Shown here: in pieces, positions 9,619 through 19,351 of the stretch
Layout: each line of letters opens with the position of its first letter
Numbering within the stretch: position 1 is the first letter of the stretch
NCBI GenBank assembly: GCA_006386115.1
Contig: VFIW01000094.1
Coordinates: 1-64,000, forward strand
Origin: Globisporangium splendens
Lineage: Eukaryota > Oomycota > Peronosporomycetes > Pythiales > Pythiaceae
Direction: 5' to 3'
DNA: 64,000 nt
Made by a program: the position numbers and the translations under genes
The notes under the pieces: generated by a model
The model's database searches: none
Told to the model about the DNA's origin: nothing
Seen by the model: the letters and a program-made list of their open reading frames with translations, nothing else

Positions 9619-11424
9619 TCAAGGCTTACTGGATCCGCTTTCCTCTGGCTGAAGCTCTTTCGCTGCTGTATTGACCGCCTTGCCGCCAGTTCTTTCCTGA
9701 TCGTATTTCTTCAGGTAAAGCGCGCGATCTTGCTTGATCCGATCGTACTCGTGCAGAACCTTCATCACCTGCTGCATCCTTCTCGTTCGATTGCCATCTT
9801 CCTCCGAGGCTACTGGATCGTGTTTGCCAATAGATCCCCGTCGCGCATCGGTTAGTAAATGGCGCACGACGCATTGAGAGCTCTCCTGGTCGTCGCCTTT
9901 ATCTCCACCGTCGTGCTCGAGAGATTGATGGATGTACGATTCTTGCTGCAGCCGCATCCACGCGCCACAGGAACATGTTTCGATGCTGTTAGTGGTGGTA
10001 CTCGCGTCCGGCAGTGTCAGAGATTCGGATTCAAGCTTCCGCAGCGCTTCGTGGAAGCCAAATTCGAGCATCTCGAGCTTCTTGTCCATATTTTCCTTCA
10101 GGGCTTGCAGCTCTTGCTCATGCCGAAGCACGAGCTCGCGCGTCTCGATCTCTCGCTGCAGCTGGTAATGCGCTTGTAAGCGCTCACGCTCGGCTTGGAC
10201 AGCGAATTCGATCTCAACGTGCAGTGGTGATGTCGGTGAAGAAGCTGCTCCTGATTTGAGCGTCACGAGTGGTGGAACTCCACTGGAGTTGCTGCGAGAA
10301 GCGCCGACGCTGCTGCTGCCTTTGCGTGCAAATGGCCTCAACGTTTTTACCAACGAGAAGCCTGAAGCAGCACTATCGACCTGGGTTCGTGCATAGAGAG
10401 CATAGAGCTGCTCCAGTTGAATCGACTGTTCCGCTCGCTTTAGTCTTGAGGCCATCAGCTCGTCTTGCAGCGCCTGGTTCTTCATGGCCAGTGTGCGAAG
10501 CATCATCGCGACCTGCTGCTTATCGCCAAAGGACGAGGTCAGAGAATGCGGCATCGTAGTGTCCTGTGCACCCAGTTGGTTCGCTTCGGCATCTTCACCG
10601 GTTGTCAGAGATGTCGTCGATGTGGCGTCATCGCTCTTCAGCTTATTGGAGGCAGTGTAGCGTAAGAACCGAAGCAACACAAAAGGCGGTGAGGCACGAT
10701 CTTCTCCATGTTCCCCCCGACTACAGGATGCACGCAATTGCGCGTGCAACTGCTGCAAACTATGTACTGGTGTCCCATCGACAGAGTACAAGATGTCGCC
10801 TCGTTGGATCTGTCCTGTGGCTTCTGCTGGTCCAGTGTCATCACTATGGAGCCGCCGAAACGAAGCGACAATCAACCTGTTGCTGGATACCTTCGCTGAT
10901 GTCTGCGGTCCCTCACCTACAGCGACTTCAATATTCAAACCGAGTCCGTGGGCATCTGACTGCAACAGCACGTCAATATAGAGAACTTCCATGGCGCTGT
11001 CCTCTTGATGAAGCTTTACCGGATCATTAAATCCATGATCACTGCAGTCGTCGTCCACATCAGGTGCGCATTCGTAACGGACTTGATACTTGGCACCTCG
11101 TTCCCCAGCGCACACGTCACTTTCCTGGCGATCTTTGGAAGCCGATGTAGGCGTTTCAAGCTGCTTCTCCTCCAGAACAACGCCTTCTTCACTCTCATCA
11201 TCGCCAGCGTCACATGGATCCAATGACAGAGTCATGATGCCTTTCGCCTCGACTTCGCTCTGCTTCTCTGGCGGCGACAATGACGCACTGGCGACCACAA
11301 CTCCAGTACGTCGTGGAGACGATCGAGGCTCACCGCTCATCCTCGTTGCACTCGTGCTGGCGGCAATAGCGGAGCGCAAGTACGACGCCATTGAGACCGC
11401 GTTGAAGCGTCCAATCGGCTCCAT
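9619..11424 (-). CDS. PDZ domain and coiled-coil protein
   Basis: A single-exon protein of 601 residues from the first in-frame ATG (11424). Residues about 147-257 form a PDZ domain: strand VLYIDVLL, carboxylate-binding loop GLGLNI, RLIVASFRR, then IQRGDILYSVDG and a final LLRFLRY strand. The N-terminal 140 residues are acidic and Ser-rich, without a signal peptide. Charged heptad-like helices at about 310-360 and 425-490 (for example QREIETRELVLRHEQELQALK, cut here for length) predict coiled coils, and another short one lies near the C-terminus. Such a scaffold would bind C-terminal tails of partner proteins and self-associate; its partners are unknown. It is divergent from PAAF1, with only 197 bases between start codons, so the two probably share a promoter region. 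Confidence 0.75.
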   Translation of the reverse strand: MEPIGRFNAVSMASYLRSAIAASTSATRMSGEPRSSPRRTGVVVASASLSPPEKQSEVEAKGIMTLSLDPCDAGDDESEEGVVLEEKQLETPTSASKDRQESDVCAGERGAKYQVRYECAPDVDDDCSDHGFNDPVKLHQEDSAMEVLYIDVLLQSDAHGLGLNIEVAVGEGPQTSAKVSSNRLIVASFRRLHSDDTGPAEATGQIQRGDILYSVDGTPVHSLQQLHAQLRASCSRGEHGEDRASPPFVLLRFLRYTASNKLKSDDATSTTSLTTGEDAEANQLGAQDTTMPHSLTSSFGDKQQVAMMLRTLAMKNQALQDELMASRLKRAEQSIQLEQLYALYARTQVDSAASGFSLVKTLRPFARKGSSSVGASRSNSSGVPPLVTLKSGAASSPTSPLHVEIEFAVQAERERLQAHYQLQREIETRELVLRHEQELQALKENMDKKLEMLEFGFHEALRKLESESLTLPDASTTTNSIETCSCGAWMRLQQESYIHQSLEHDGGDKGDDQESSQCVVRHLLTDARRGSIGKHDPVASEEDGNRTRRMQQVMKVLHEYDRIKQDRALYLKKYDQERTGGKAVNTAAKELQPEESGSSKP

Positions 11425-11621
11425 GAACCTTTCTAATATGCGCGGCGTTTCAGAGCACTTTCTCCACACTAAGTACGATCTCGTTTGGATACCTTTCGCC
11501 TCATACGAACTTAGTGATGTCGCACACTCACTTTGCCGGATTTCGAGAAGATACCAAGATGCGAACTTTACTCTCTCATGATCCCGTTTGTTGATAACCA
11601 CAGAGAAAGAGAACGAAGAGC

Positions 11622-13224
11622 ATGGCTGCGCTGCAGTTCTACATGCAGATCCAGCCAGATTGGCAGGCGCTGGCGATCGAGGGCGAGGCTGCAGGCGAAG
11701 AGCAGTGCTGGCTTGACGTCTACGAGCGCAGCGTGCGTCTTAGCGGCGACACGAAAGATGTTCTGCCGCACGTGCACGTCGAGAGCGCGACGAATGCGCA
11801 TTTCAAGCTCGATTTGAACGTGGCGCTGGACCAGCGCATTGCACCTTCATCACCGTCCTCAGAGCAAGAGCAGCAGCAGCATCTCGTATCGGTCACGAAG
11901 CGTGAGAACCAGTGGATCGAAGTGCACGCGCACATCGCTGACAGGCAGCAGCCCGTTCGCACCATCTTCCAGGCTCCGACCGCGACGATGCATTCTCAAA
12001 AAGGTGCAGGAACAGGGGCGATCCCTCCATTGCATACTGTGGATGTCTCCATGGACGAGAGATTTGTCGCGGTTGGCGGCGCCGATGGACTGTGCACTTT
12101 GTGGGATGCGTTGGATCGCACCGAGTCCATGGAGCTCTCGGGCCACCTGCTCGATGTCACCCGCGTGCGCTTTTTCCCGAGCTCGAAGGTGCTGCTGACT
12201 GGGTCGCTGGACTTTACGCTGCGTATTTGGAGTGTTGGGTCCGGCAAGTGTGCTGCGATCCTCAAGGGCCATCGAGGCGGCATTGAAGACATCGCGATCC
12301 TCGGGAAAGGACGCAACGTCATGTGTATGTACTCCATTCCATCTCTCTTGTGGTAGTGTTGTACAATTGCATCATGGATTTGTACTGACGGAATGCCATT
12401 CTAGCCTCGAGTAGCGACGGGTTGATCCATCTGTGGTCCTGCGGCACCCAAGACGTGATTGCGAAGTGGGGGAACGATGCGCAAAGTGCCGTGCACTGCC
12501 TTTCCGTGCTCGATGATCCCAATACGAAGGCACTCGTGGACACCAGCACAGATGAGCCGCATGAGCTGGAAGCGGAGACCGATGGAAAAGTCGTGTTTGC
12601 CGGACTGGACAATGGAGAGATCCTCGGTGTCGACATTCGTGCACGAGATGCGGTACGTTTATGGAGAATGCTTTCTGTTCTTGATCTTGGAAGTAGTACT
12701 AATTCGACTCTCTTGTGTTTTTCTCTATGGCAACTAGGTGCTGAATTTGCAAGGAACGGCTTCAATTCTCTCGTGTGCAGCTACAAACACTGAATCGAAG
12801 CCACTGCTGCTCACTGGCAGTGAAGACGGCATCCTCACGACCTGGGACCTGCGCAACACAAGGTACGACACTATCCCTATGCTTCTCCATTGCGAGTGGT
12901 GCACTAACGCGCACTCGCCATGTTTCGTTGTTACCTTTCATTAGCACACCGCTGCAATTGGTGTCGCGCAGTTCGGCCCCAATCAACCGCATCGTGTGTG
13001 GAAATCGTGGCACCGTCTGGACTGCTCATGGCGATAGCGGCTGCAGCAACTGGAGCCACGTACTCGACGAAACAACTCACACGAGCGCAGCCAGCATTTC
13101 GACGGAGCTCACAGGTCCACAATACGACCCGATCCGAGATGTCGCCATCGCGCCAAAGACTGGACGCGTGTTCACAGTCTGCCGCGACGGCCACCTTCGC
13201 GACTACATCCCGCATTTCCTGTAA
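11622..13224 (+). CDS. PAAF1: Proteasomal ATPase-associated factor 1 homologue
   Basis: Four exons (11622-12324, 12405-12652, 12738-12862, 12945-13224) join in phase to 451 residues. The opening MQIQPDW and the run of WD40 repeats (VDVSMDERFVAVGG, GHLLDVTRVRFFPSS, TGSLDFTLRIWS, GHRGGIEDIAILGKGRNVM then SSSSDGLIHLW across the first intron, and the final YDPIRDVAIA with CRDGHLRDY) follow animal PAAF1 blade by blade. PAAF1 binds Rpt ATPases of the 19S regulator and restrains 26S proteasome assembly; that role is taken from the family. The exon 1/2 junction restores the codon TCC, giving VMSSSSDG, which fixes the splice site. An acidic Ser/Gln-rich insertion lies near residue 75-90. It is divergent from the PDZ gene. 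Confidence 0.88.
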
Positions 13225-13356
13225 GCGAAATGGATGGGTGGCATGCCGATATGCGTCTCTCTGTATGGTTGATGCAATGAATGGATCCGCTATTTGTTAT
13301 TTAATGATCTCTTGTTCACTCGTTTCGTTGATTTTGTTTTTATACAACCTATTTCT

Positions 13357-14927
13357 CTATACAAGCAGTTCTTTGCTGTTCGCGCGCATCAGGAGCTGGT
13401 CGTTATGGTACTCTTTGCTTTCGCGCCGCACGAGGTCGGCGCGCTTGTTTTTGCTGCTGTTGTTGCTGCTCGCTTCGTCCATGTTGATCACCTGGATGTG
13501 GTGCACGCGGTATTTCTCGTCGCCCACAATATCACCCACAATGTCGCCATCGGCATCGTCTGGCTGCGAGGTCGGCACGCGCACGTACTTGGTTGTCGTC
13601 TTCGCGTCAGCCTCGAGCTCGCTTTCGGCCACCGAATGCTTTAAAAACGTGTAGAAGAGCATGCCACTCGTCGCGACGACCAGACCGCAGACGTTGATCG
13701 GCGAGAGGTGGTCGCCAAAGATGAGCACGGCGAGGAGCACCTGGGTGACGTCCTTAAAACTACCGGCGATGCCCAGCGAAAGCGCCGACGTCTTCTTGAC
13801 GAGCAGGATCTCGACAAAGATGAGCACGAACGCGAGGCAACCGCTGACAAAGATGAAGCCCATCGAGAGCACGAGCAAGTGCGGATCGTGCAGAAACTTG
13901 GACTGCAGCAGCGTCGCGCCTTCAGTGACAATCGCGATCGGCAGAAGCCCCACGGCGCTCGCGGGTGAGATGTAGTACACGACGGCGAGGATGCGGTTCG
14001 ATGACTCGTCCATTTCCTTCAGCAGCGACTGCGTGAGCACCCAGCGCAGCGTGCCGATGATCGACGCCGCGAGCACGAGCAGGAAGCCGTGGATCACGAA
14101 TTGTGTCGAGCCGTAGCTCGCGAGCCCAATACCAGACGAGATCAACAGAATCACGACTACCAATGAATACGAGGCGCGCTGGTGGCCCAGACAAATCGAA
14201 AACAACAAGTTCCTATAAATGGCAAGAGAAGAAAATGGTAAGCGAGGCTAACGAGAGTATCAGGCAGGAACCCTCTATAAATGCAGGCCACACACCAGAC
14301 ATTCCCTCCAGACTTGACGATCGTGTAGAACGTGACGGTGATGTAGAAGAACGAGAGGTTCGAGAGCATGATGTCGAGTGCCGTGCACAGCCCAATGGGC
14401 ACGGCGAGGCGCCAATATGTCTTGGCGGTCAGCGCGCCGGCGATAGACGCGCTGCTGCTGCACGAGTTGACGACGCGCGAGAGCAGACACTTGATGAACA
14501 TGTTGATGCACGTCATGGTCGTCGCGAACGGGTACCCTCCGTCAGCCCAGACGCGCAGGAACCACTTGTTGAACAGCGTCATGCCGATGCTGATCGCGTA
14601 CCAGAGCACGATGTACACGCTCACGTCGAGCGCGTGCAGCACGGTCTTGAAGTGGAAGCGGCCGCCGCACACGCGTCTCGACTTGCTCGAGTGCGTGCGG
14701 CGCTGCATGTGCACGGTCGCGAGCCGCAGCAGCAGCGCCAGCGAGAGCATGAGCGAGCACGTGACCACGAGCGCCGTGGTCTTGTCGTCGTTCGCGTTCG
14801 CTGCCGTTGTGGGCACAATCGATGGCGCCACGGGCATGACCGACATGATGCCATCCACCAAGGCGACCTGCGGCTGCTGTTGGTGCCGCAGCAGCGCCCC
14901 CACCGGCGCGATCGTGTCGCGCGCCAT
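13357..14927 (-). CDS. SLC35C2-like nucleotide-sugar transporter family protein
   Basis: Two exons, 14296-14927 and 13357-14212, with an 83-bp GT-AG intron, give 495 residues. The chain has about ten hydrophobic segments and the triose-phosphate-transporter/SLC35 signatures: LFNKWFL in helix 1-2, TALDIMLSNLSFFYITVTFYTIVKS, LLISSGIG, YGSTQFVIHGFLLVLAAS, GTLRWVLTQSLL, LVKKTSALSLGIAGSFKDV and FGDHLSPIN. The segment order and wording match SLC35C2 (Golgi GDP-fucose-related transporter) better than other subfamilies; yeast Ymd8 is related. The phase-2 splice makes the codon TGG and restores the frame into NLLFSICLG. The C-terminal 90 residues are a hydrophilic, acidic cytosolic tail, longer than usual. 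The substrate cannot be read from sequence. The gene is tail-to-tail with PAAF1, 132 bases apart. Confidence 0.85.
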
Positions 14928-16392
14928 GCTTCACTCCTTCCTCCTCAGTTTGACCTGATGGTGCAGATAATGATCGATGGACTCGAGAGAGGATTAATGC
15001 CAGTGCAAGGGCCTTGTTTTAGAGTGTTGGCGCCAGAATGAGTCGGTTAAAAGTAGGTGCGAAAGTCATTTTAACTCTACTTTCTAGTTATTTGGACCTA
15101 GTCTGAGAGGATGTAATCATCGTTTTAGCCTTGTTTTAGTTAGTTAGAGACAGTTTAGCCTAGCTATTAATAGCCTGAGAGGGTGGGAATGTCATTCGTA
15201 GTCTTGTTTTAGCTAATTGGAGGAGAGAGCAGATGCTCAAGTCATTTTACCACTCTGCCATAAAATGCAGATGAATTAGCATTTCGCTGCACGAATTATT
15301 AATAAATACGAATAGCATACGAAAATGCTAAAATGCAGGTGTCATAGAGTTATTTTCACGTCACGAGCGTGAAGATGAACCAGCCGACACTATGTTTTAC
15401 GAGGAAGACACCGCCGAATAAGGTAGAAGTGTAGGGTTGAGTTTGTGTTAAATGATGATGAGCAGCGGTTCCATTTTTCCTTGACAGAGGATCACTGAAG
15501 CGGTTCATTTGCAATCTTCAACCTCGTGGACCTCGGAAAGGGCTTGCGCAACGCGAGCTATCGAATGCCATTTACGAAGATCGCTGCTTTCGCTTGTTCG
15601 CGTGGTCGACCGTTGCTTGCACCTGCTTAAGACGCACAAGTTCACCCTCCGGAAGTCAATGGGCAGCAGTGGTGAGCGAGCTTGTCCAAAGCTTGCTGAT
15701 GTCGGTCCATTGGATCAGCCGATCCAGATTTGAAACGCTCTTCAGTTTTTAGAGGTGCAGAGTGGAGCACACTCAGTTCGCGCCAAGTTGCGTTAACCAT
15801 CACTCAGCGCCCCACATTCGCAGATCAAAAGATCTCGGAACGCTGAGTGATAAATTGAAGTTTGGTGCTTGATACCGTTAGTTGACGCCGCAGTCCTATC
15901 ACCAACTACGAAAGCTCACATGCTATTCCTATCGTGGACTATATTTTTCGGTGATCCTGGTAACTGCTTCTTGCAGGCGAGGTTCAGTCTGAATCAAAGT
16001 CGAGCATGAGGCGTGGTACTTCGTGCCGATTGTCTGGAAATCGCTTTGTGATGAACCAAAGTATGTTCGTACAGACTTGAAAAAGACGTAATGACCCAGT
16101 CACCTGCATCAAATCCCCTCCTCGCCGAAAGATCACACTTGTGTACAACCCATCAATATTTCGTTGACCATCATCACTAGGATTGATTTTACCTCTGCGC
16201 TCGTAAAGAAAAAAAGAAACATCTTCAGCCACGAGCACGCTACTTCCAAGTGCCTGTTTGCCCAACTTCTCTCGTCTCACTCGTGCATGTTGCTCCCTTT
16301 ATCAGGCACAACTCCTTCCTTATACACACCTTTTCTATGCTTTGCACCCGCTGTTTTATCCTCAATTCCTGCTGGTAGCTTGCGAGTTGCCC
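14928..16392. other. Non-coding stretch, 1.5 kb, AT-rich
   Basis: Between the SLC35 start and the SEC22 end there is no supported gene. It contains a pair of degenerate direct repeats (15101-15223, listed separately). A minus-strand open frame at 15984-16280 has protein-like composition but no ATG and no known relatives; it may be a relic. The final 130 bases are SEC22 3' flank. Confidence 0.45.
15101..15223. repeat. Degenerate direct repeat, two copies about 72 bp apart
   Basis: Copy one starts GTCTGAGAGG at 15101 and holds TTGTTTTAGTTAGTTAGAG from 15131. Copy two starts GCCTGAGAGG at 15173 and holds TTGTTTTAGCTAATTGGAG from 15204. A further CCTTGTTTTAG lies at 15012. The copies are diverged, with no coding potential. 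I do not recognise the element. Confidence 0.5.
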
Positions 16393-17599
16393 TTAGAAGA
16401 ATTTCATGTAAATAACGAGCAACACGAACAGCGTGACTGCGGCGATGGGAGCGTATTGACGGTAGATGGCCTGCATGCGCAGCTTCTTGGCGCCCCACTT
16501 CAGATCCTTCGATCGATCCGCCAAGTTGGACGAGATGCGCGACACATCTGCAACGAAATAAAGAGCATGCATCATGTAACATAACGTTAGCGTGGAAAGT
16601 GCCAAATGAGCAGGCGGAACAAAACCCTCCATCTAGGTAAGTTGCTGCGTAGTTGCGTACGTTCGACGCGCTCTCCGCGGTTCAGCACTTCCTGGATGTT
16701 TTTGCGCATGATGTTGTGAATATCCGCCAAGTCGTCGTTCAAGCGATGCATGTTCTGCGACGAGTTTGGGTCCATGTACTCCTTGCGCTTCTTCTGAATA
16801 AACTTGTCTGCAAAAGTAATACATAGAGCGACAATGTAAGCACCACATAGAGCGCACGCTTCGCTGCGTTGATATACTCGAAGAAGCTTCTGAACTCCGC
16901 ATGCACGTACCGAATTTGATAAACGCATACGGACGCGCGACGGTCGTGACGACATCGCGCCAGTTGGTGCCGTGATCGCGCTCCAACTCTTCCACAAAGC
17001 CCGCGTGGATCTCTTCCAAGTAGAGAAACGCGAGACGCTTCGGGAAACTGCGGTCCGACAACGTCAGGTAGCAGACCCCCTCCTGTATTAAGTAGCTACA
17101 CAACCACACACAGCACACGAATAGTACCAGTTCGAGTCGTTCCGTTAACGCTTCCAAGGCAATTAGAGCATAGCGATTCGTACTGGAAAGTGTAGGGACC
17201 AGACTCAATGCTGCACTTTGTCGGCGAGCGTTGGTCGAGCTTCTTCATGATTTGTTTGCCCTATACAGATGGCATTCCACACAAAAATACGAAATTCAGC
17301 CACAATGCACAGCCTACGCAAGGAGGCGCGCATATACACATACCTGCTGCTTGTAGGTGTCCAAGTTGCCATTGGCATCGCCGATGCTCTCCATGGACGC
17401 GACCTAAAGTCCGCATATCAACCCACAAAAACACACACACACGATTGAGTCATTTACGGTTCCCCGCTGGCCACAGTACACGCCAACAAACGCGGATTGA
17501 GAGCAGCAGAGCGGCATGAGCATGCTGCACGTGTATAGATGCGCTTCGTACCAGCAGCATCCCATCGGAAACGCGCGCCACGAACGTGATAATCGCCAT
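16393..17599 (-). CDS. SEC22: R-SNARE of the ER-Golgi pathway, Sec22 homologue
   Basis: Six short exons (17552-17599, 17344-17403, 17184-17260, 16911-17095, 16661-16807, 16393-16547) join in phase to 223 residues, close to the family's usual 215. Exon 1 opens with MAIITFVARVSDGMLL, the start of the longin domain. The next exons give DTYKQQ, KKLDQRSPTKCSIESGPYTFHY, QEGVCYLTLSDRSFPKRLAFLYLEEIH and RPYAFIKFDKFIQKK. The SNARE helix runs from LNDDLADIHNIMRKNIQEVL through NRGER, with the zero-layer Arg, and the chain ends in one hydrophobic anchor, APIAAVTLFVLLVIYMKFF. Sec22 drives fusion of vesicles between ER and Golgi with syntaxin-5-type partners. The phase-consistent junctions at every intron make the model secure. 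Four of the five donors begin GTACG. Confidence 0.92.
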
Positions 17600-17973
17600 C
17601 GTCGCTTGCTCTCTCTTGCTCTCTCTTGCCTTTTGTGAGGGATGCAAACCTGGAAACGTCACTTACACAATATTACACAGATAGTCGGTTGCTTTTTGTA
17701 CATTGCGCATGTAGACGATAGTTCTTCTAAATAGCGTATAATAGCTTTATAAAATGTATAAATAGCGATTCAGATACTGGCAACATGACCCACCTGGATG
17801 ATTCTGCACAAATGGGTTCTACCCAGTGGGACAACCCCACACTCACAACCCAATGTCCCGTTCGTTCTCAGATTTTCAAGTTTAACCCAATCAATCACCA
17901 ACAGCAACACCAAATCAGATTCTGTTGTTCAAGCACCACAAGATGACTCATCTACCGACTTGCAACTGCCAAC
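17600..17973. other. Intergenic region
   Basis: AT-rich, with SEC22 5' flank (including a TCTCTTGC tandem at about 17610-17630) and the 3' flank of the short acyltransferase paralogue. No gene or RNA recognised. Confidence 0.4.
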
Positions 17974-18996
17974 TTATGCAACAGCAGCGATCTTTGTTGC
18001 ATCACTCGACCCAGCACTACTCTGCCTCGCTGTAGGGACTTGGGCAATCACGTCAGCGAGGGTGTCGTTGCTGGCGACGCGGCCGGCGCGCTCCAAGAAG
18101 GCGACGATGGTCTCAAACAGCAGCTTTCCACTGTGCTCCTCGTAGCAATGGTTGCAGCCATAGCACACGCGCTTGGTCGAGGAGACGTAGAACTGACCCA
18201 GAGACGCCATGTACCCCGTCCGGCAACTGTAGTGCACCGTCTCGACTGTGAGGTCGCCATGTTGGAATGTGTGGTTGGTGGGGTATGCATAACATTTCAC
18301 ACTGGATATCATGGCGTCTCCGGAACTCGAGTACGGCATCGGTGCGTCGTTGGAGAACTCGGGCTCCCTCTGCGAGTTGTACACTTGGTCGGTAACCGCC
18401 ATGGGGATGGCGATTGTAGGGAAGCTGCTGCTGATGTCGACTGTCTCTTGCTTGGCAGCCCGCGCGATGTCCCAGAAGTGCTTCGTGGACAGGTCAATGC
18501 AGCCCTGAGTGAGTTTCTCGAGCGGAGTCGCCGTCGCGCAGCTCCCTATTGCGTCTGCTGGAAGCGGGTCCGCCCACACGTGAAGGCAGAGAGGAAACTG
18601 CGTGAAGCGATCGAACGGGATGTCCACTTGCTCTTGCGCGTATTGATGCCAGTGCGTGCTCTGCATGCCCTCGGCATCGGTGGTTCGAACGAGCAGAAGC
18701 TGGTGCTCCTCGATCTGCTCGAGTGTGATCTTCGGGTGGATCTCGCCGACTGCAAACTCGCCTCTGACTTGCGTTGCACACATCTTTGGATGCTTGTTGA
18801 ACATATGCGTCAGTGCTGTGGGCAAGAGCCACACGAGCTCTTCGACCTGGCTTTTCACGATCATGACGGTCGCGATCTTGAAGTACGCGTCTTCGGTCCA
18901 CGACATGACGCGCTCGATCGAGCAGAGAGAAAAACGCTGCGTGATGGGGTTCGTCCCTGCCAAGGTGGTGCTGGGTCCTTGGAGATGGTGACTCAT
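17974..18996 (-). CDS. Acyltransferase-like paralogue with the active-site half deleted
   Basis: An intact 340-residue frame from the ATG at 18996. Its first 150 residues (KIATVMIVKSQVEELVWLLP, LTHMFNKHPKMCATQV, IPFDRFTQFPLCLHVW) and last 150 (STKHFWDIARAAKQETVDI, TVETVHYSCRTGYMASLGQFYVSS) match the neighbour at 19352-21010. About 200 residues in the middle are absent, including the HxxxDG region and the whole central domain. The joint is in frame and no splice signals explain it, so this is a genomic deletion, not an intron. Without the motif it cannot catalyse acyl transfer by the family mechanism. It may be a decaying copy or may have kept a binding role. It lies in tandem with the larger paralogue, same strand, 355 bases downstream. 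Confidence 0.65.
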   Translation of the reverse strand: MSHHLQGPSTTLAGTNPITQRFSLCSIERVMSWTEDAYFKIATVMIVKSQVEELVWLLPTALTHMFNKHPKMCATQVRGEFAVGEIHPKITLEQIEEHQLLLVRTTDAEGMQSTHWHQYAQEQVDIPFDRFTQFPLCLHVWADPLPADAIGSCATATPLEKLTQGCIDLSTKHFWDIARAAKQETVDISSSFPTIAIPMAVTDQVYNSQREPEFSNDAPMPYSSSGDAMISSVKCYAYPTNHTFQHGDLTVETVHYSCRTGYMASLGQFYVSSTKRVCYGCNHCYEEHSGKLLFETIVAFLERAGRVASNDTLADVIAQVPTARQSSAGSSDATKIAAVA

Positions 18997-19351
18997 GCGC
19001 GCGTACACACGTTATCAGGGATGACGTGTGGTTTGTGTGTGCGCTCGGCAGCGCAACATCGGCATCTGGTGGCACAGTCATCTGGTGCTGATTCTGTTCT
19101 TTCAAGGTCAGCACGTTGTCTGTGTCCTCTTATGAGATCGTCCGGAGCTGGACACATACCTAAAGTGGACAGATCTAACAATGCGGACACACAACAAACA
19201 GCAGTCACTCGAATGCATTTTTCTCTTTATGGTTCGTTTTTCTGGAGTTGGTTGGTTGGTCCACAACATACATCACATAGACTACTTACAATCGATCCGG
19301 ACCTTCCTTCCTCCATCTTTTTTAATCAAACCGCACGCGCTGCCTTGTGCT

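Noticed and set aside
15984..16280. Minus-strand frame with protein-like composition (VLVAEDVSFFLYERRGK)
   Set aside because: No ATG until late, no splice partners found, no recognised family. Possibly a relic, but unsupported.
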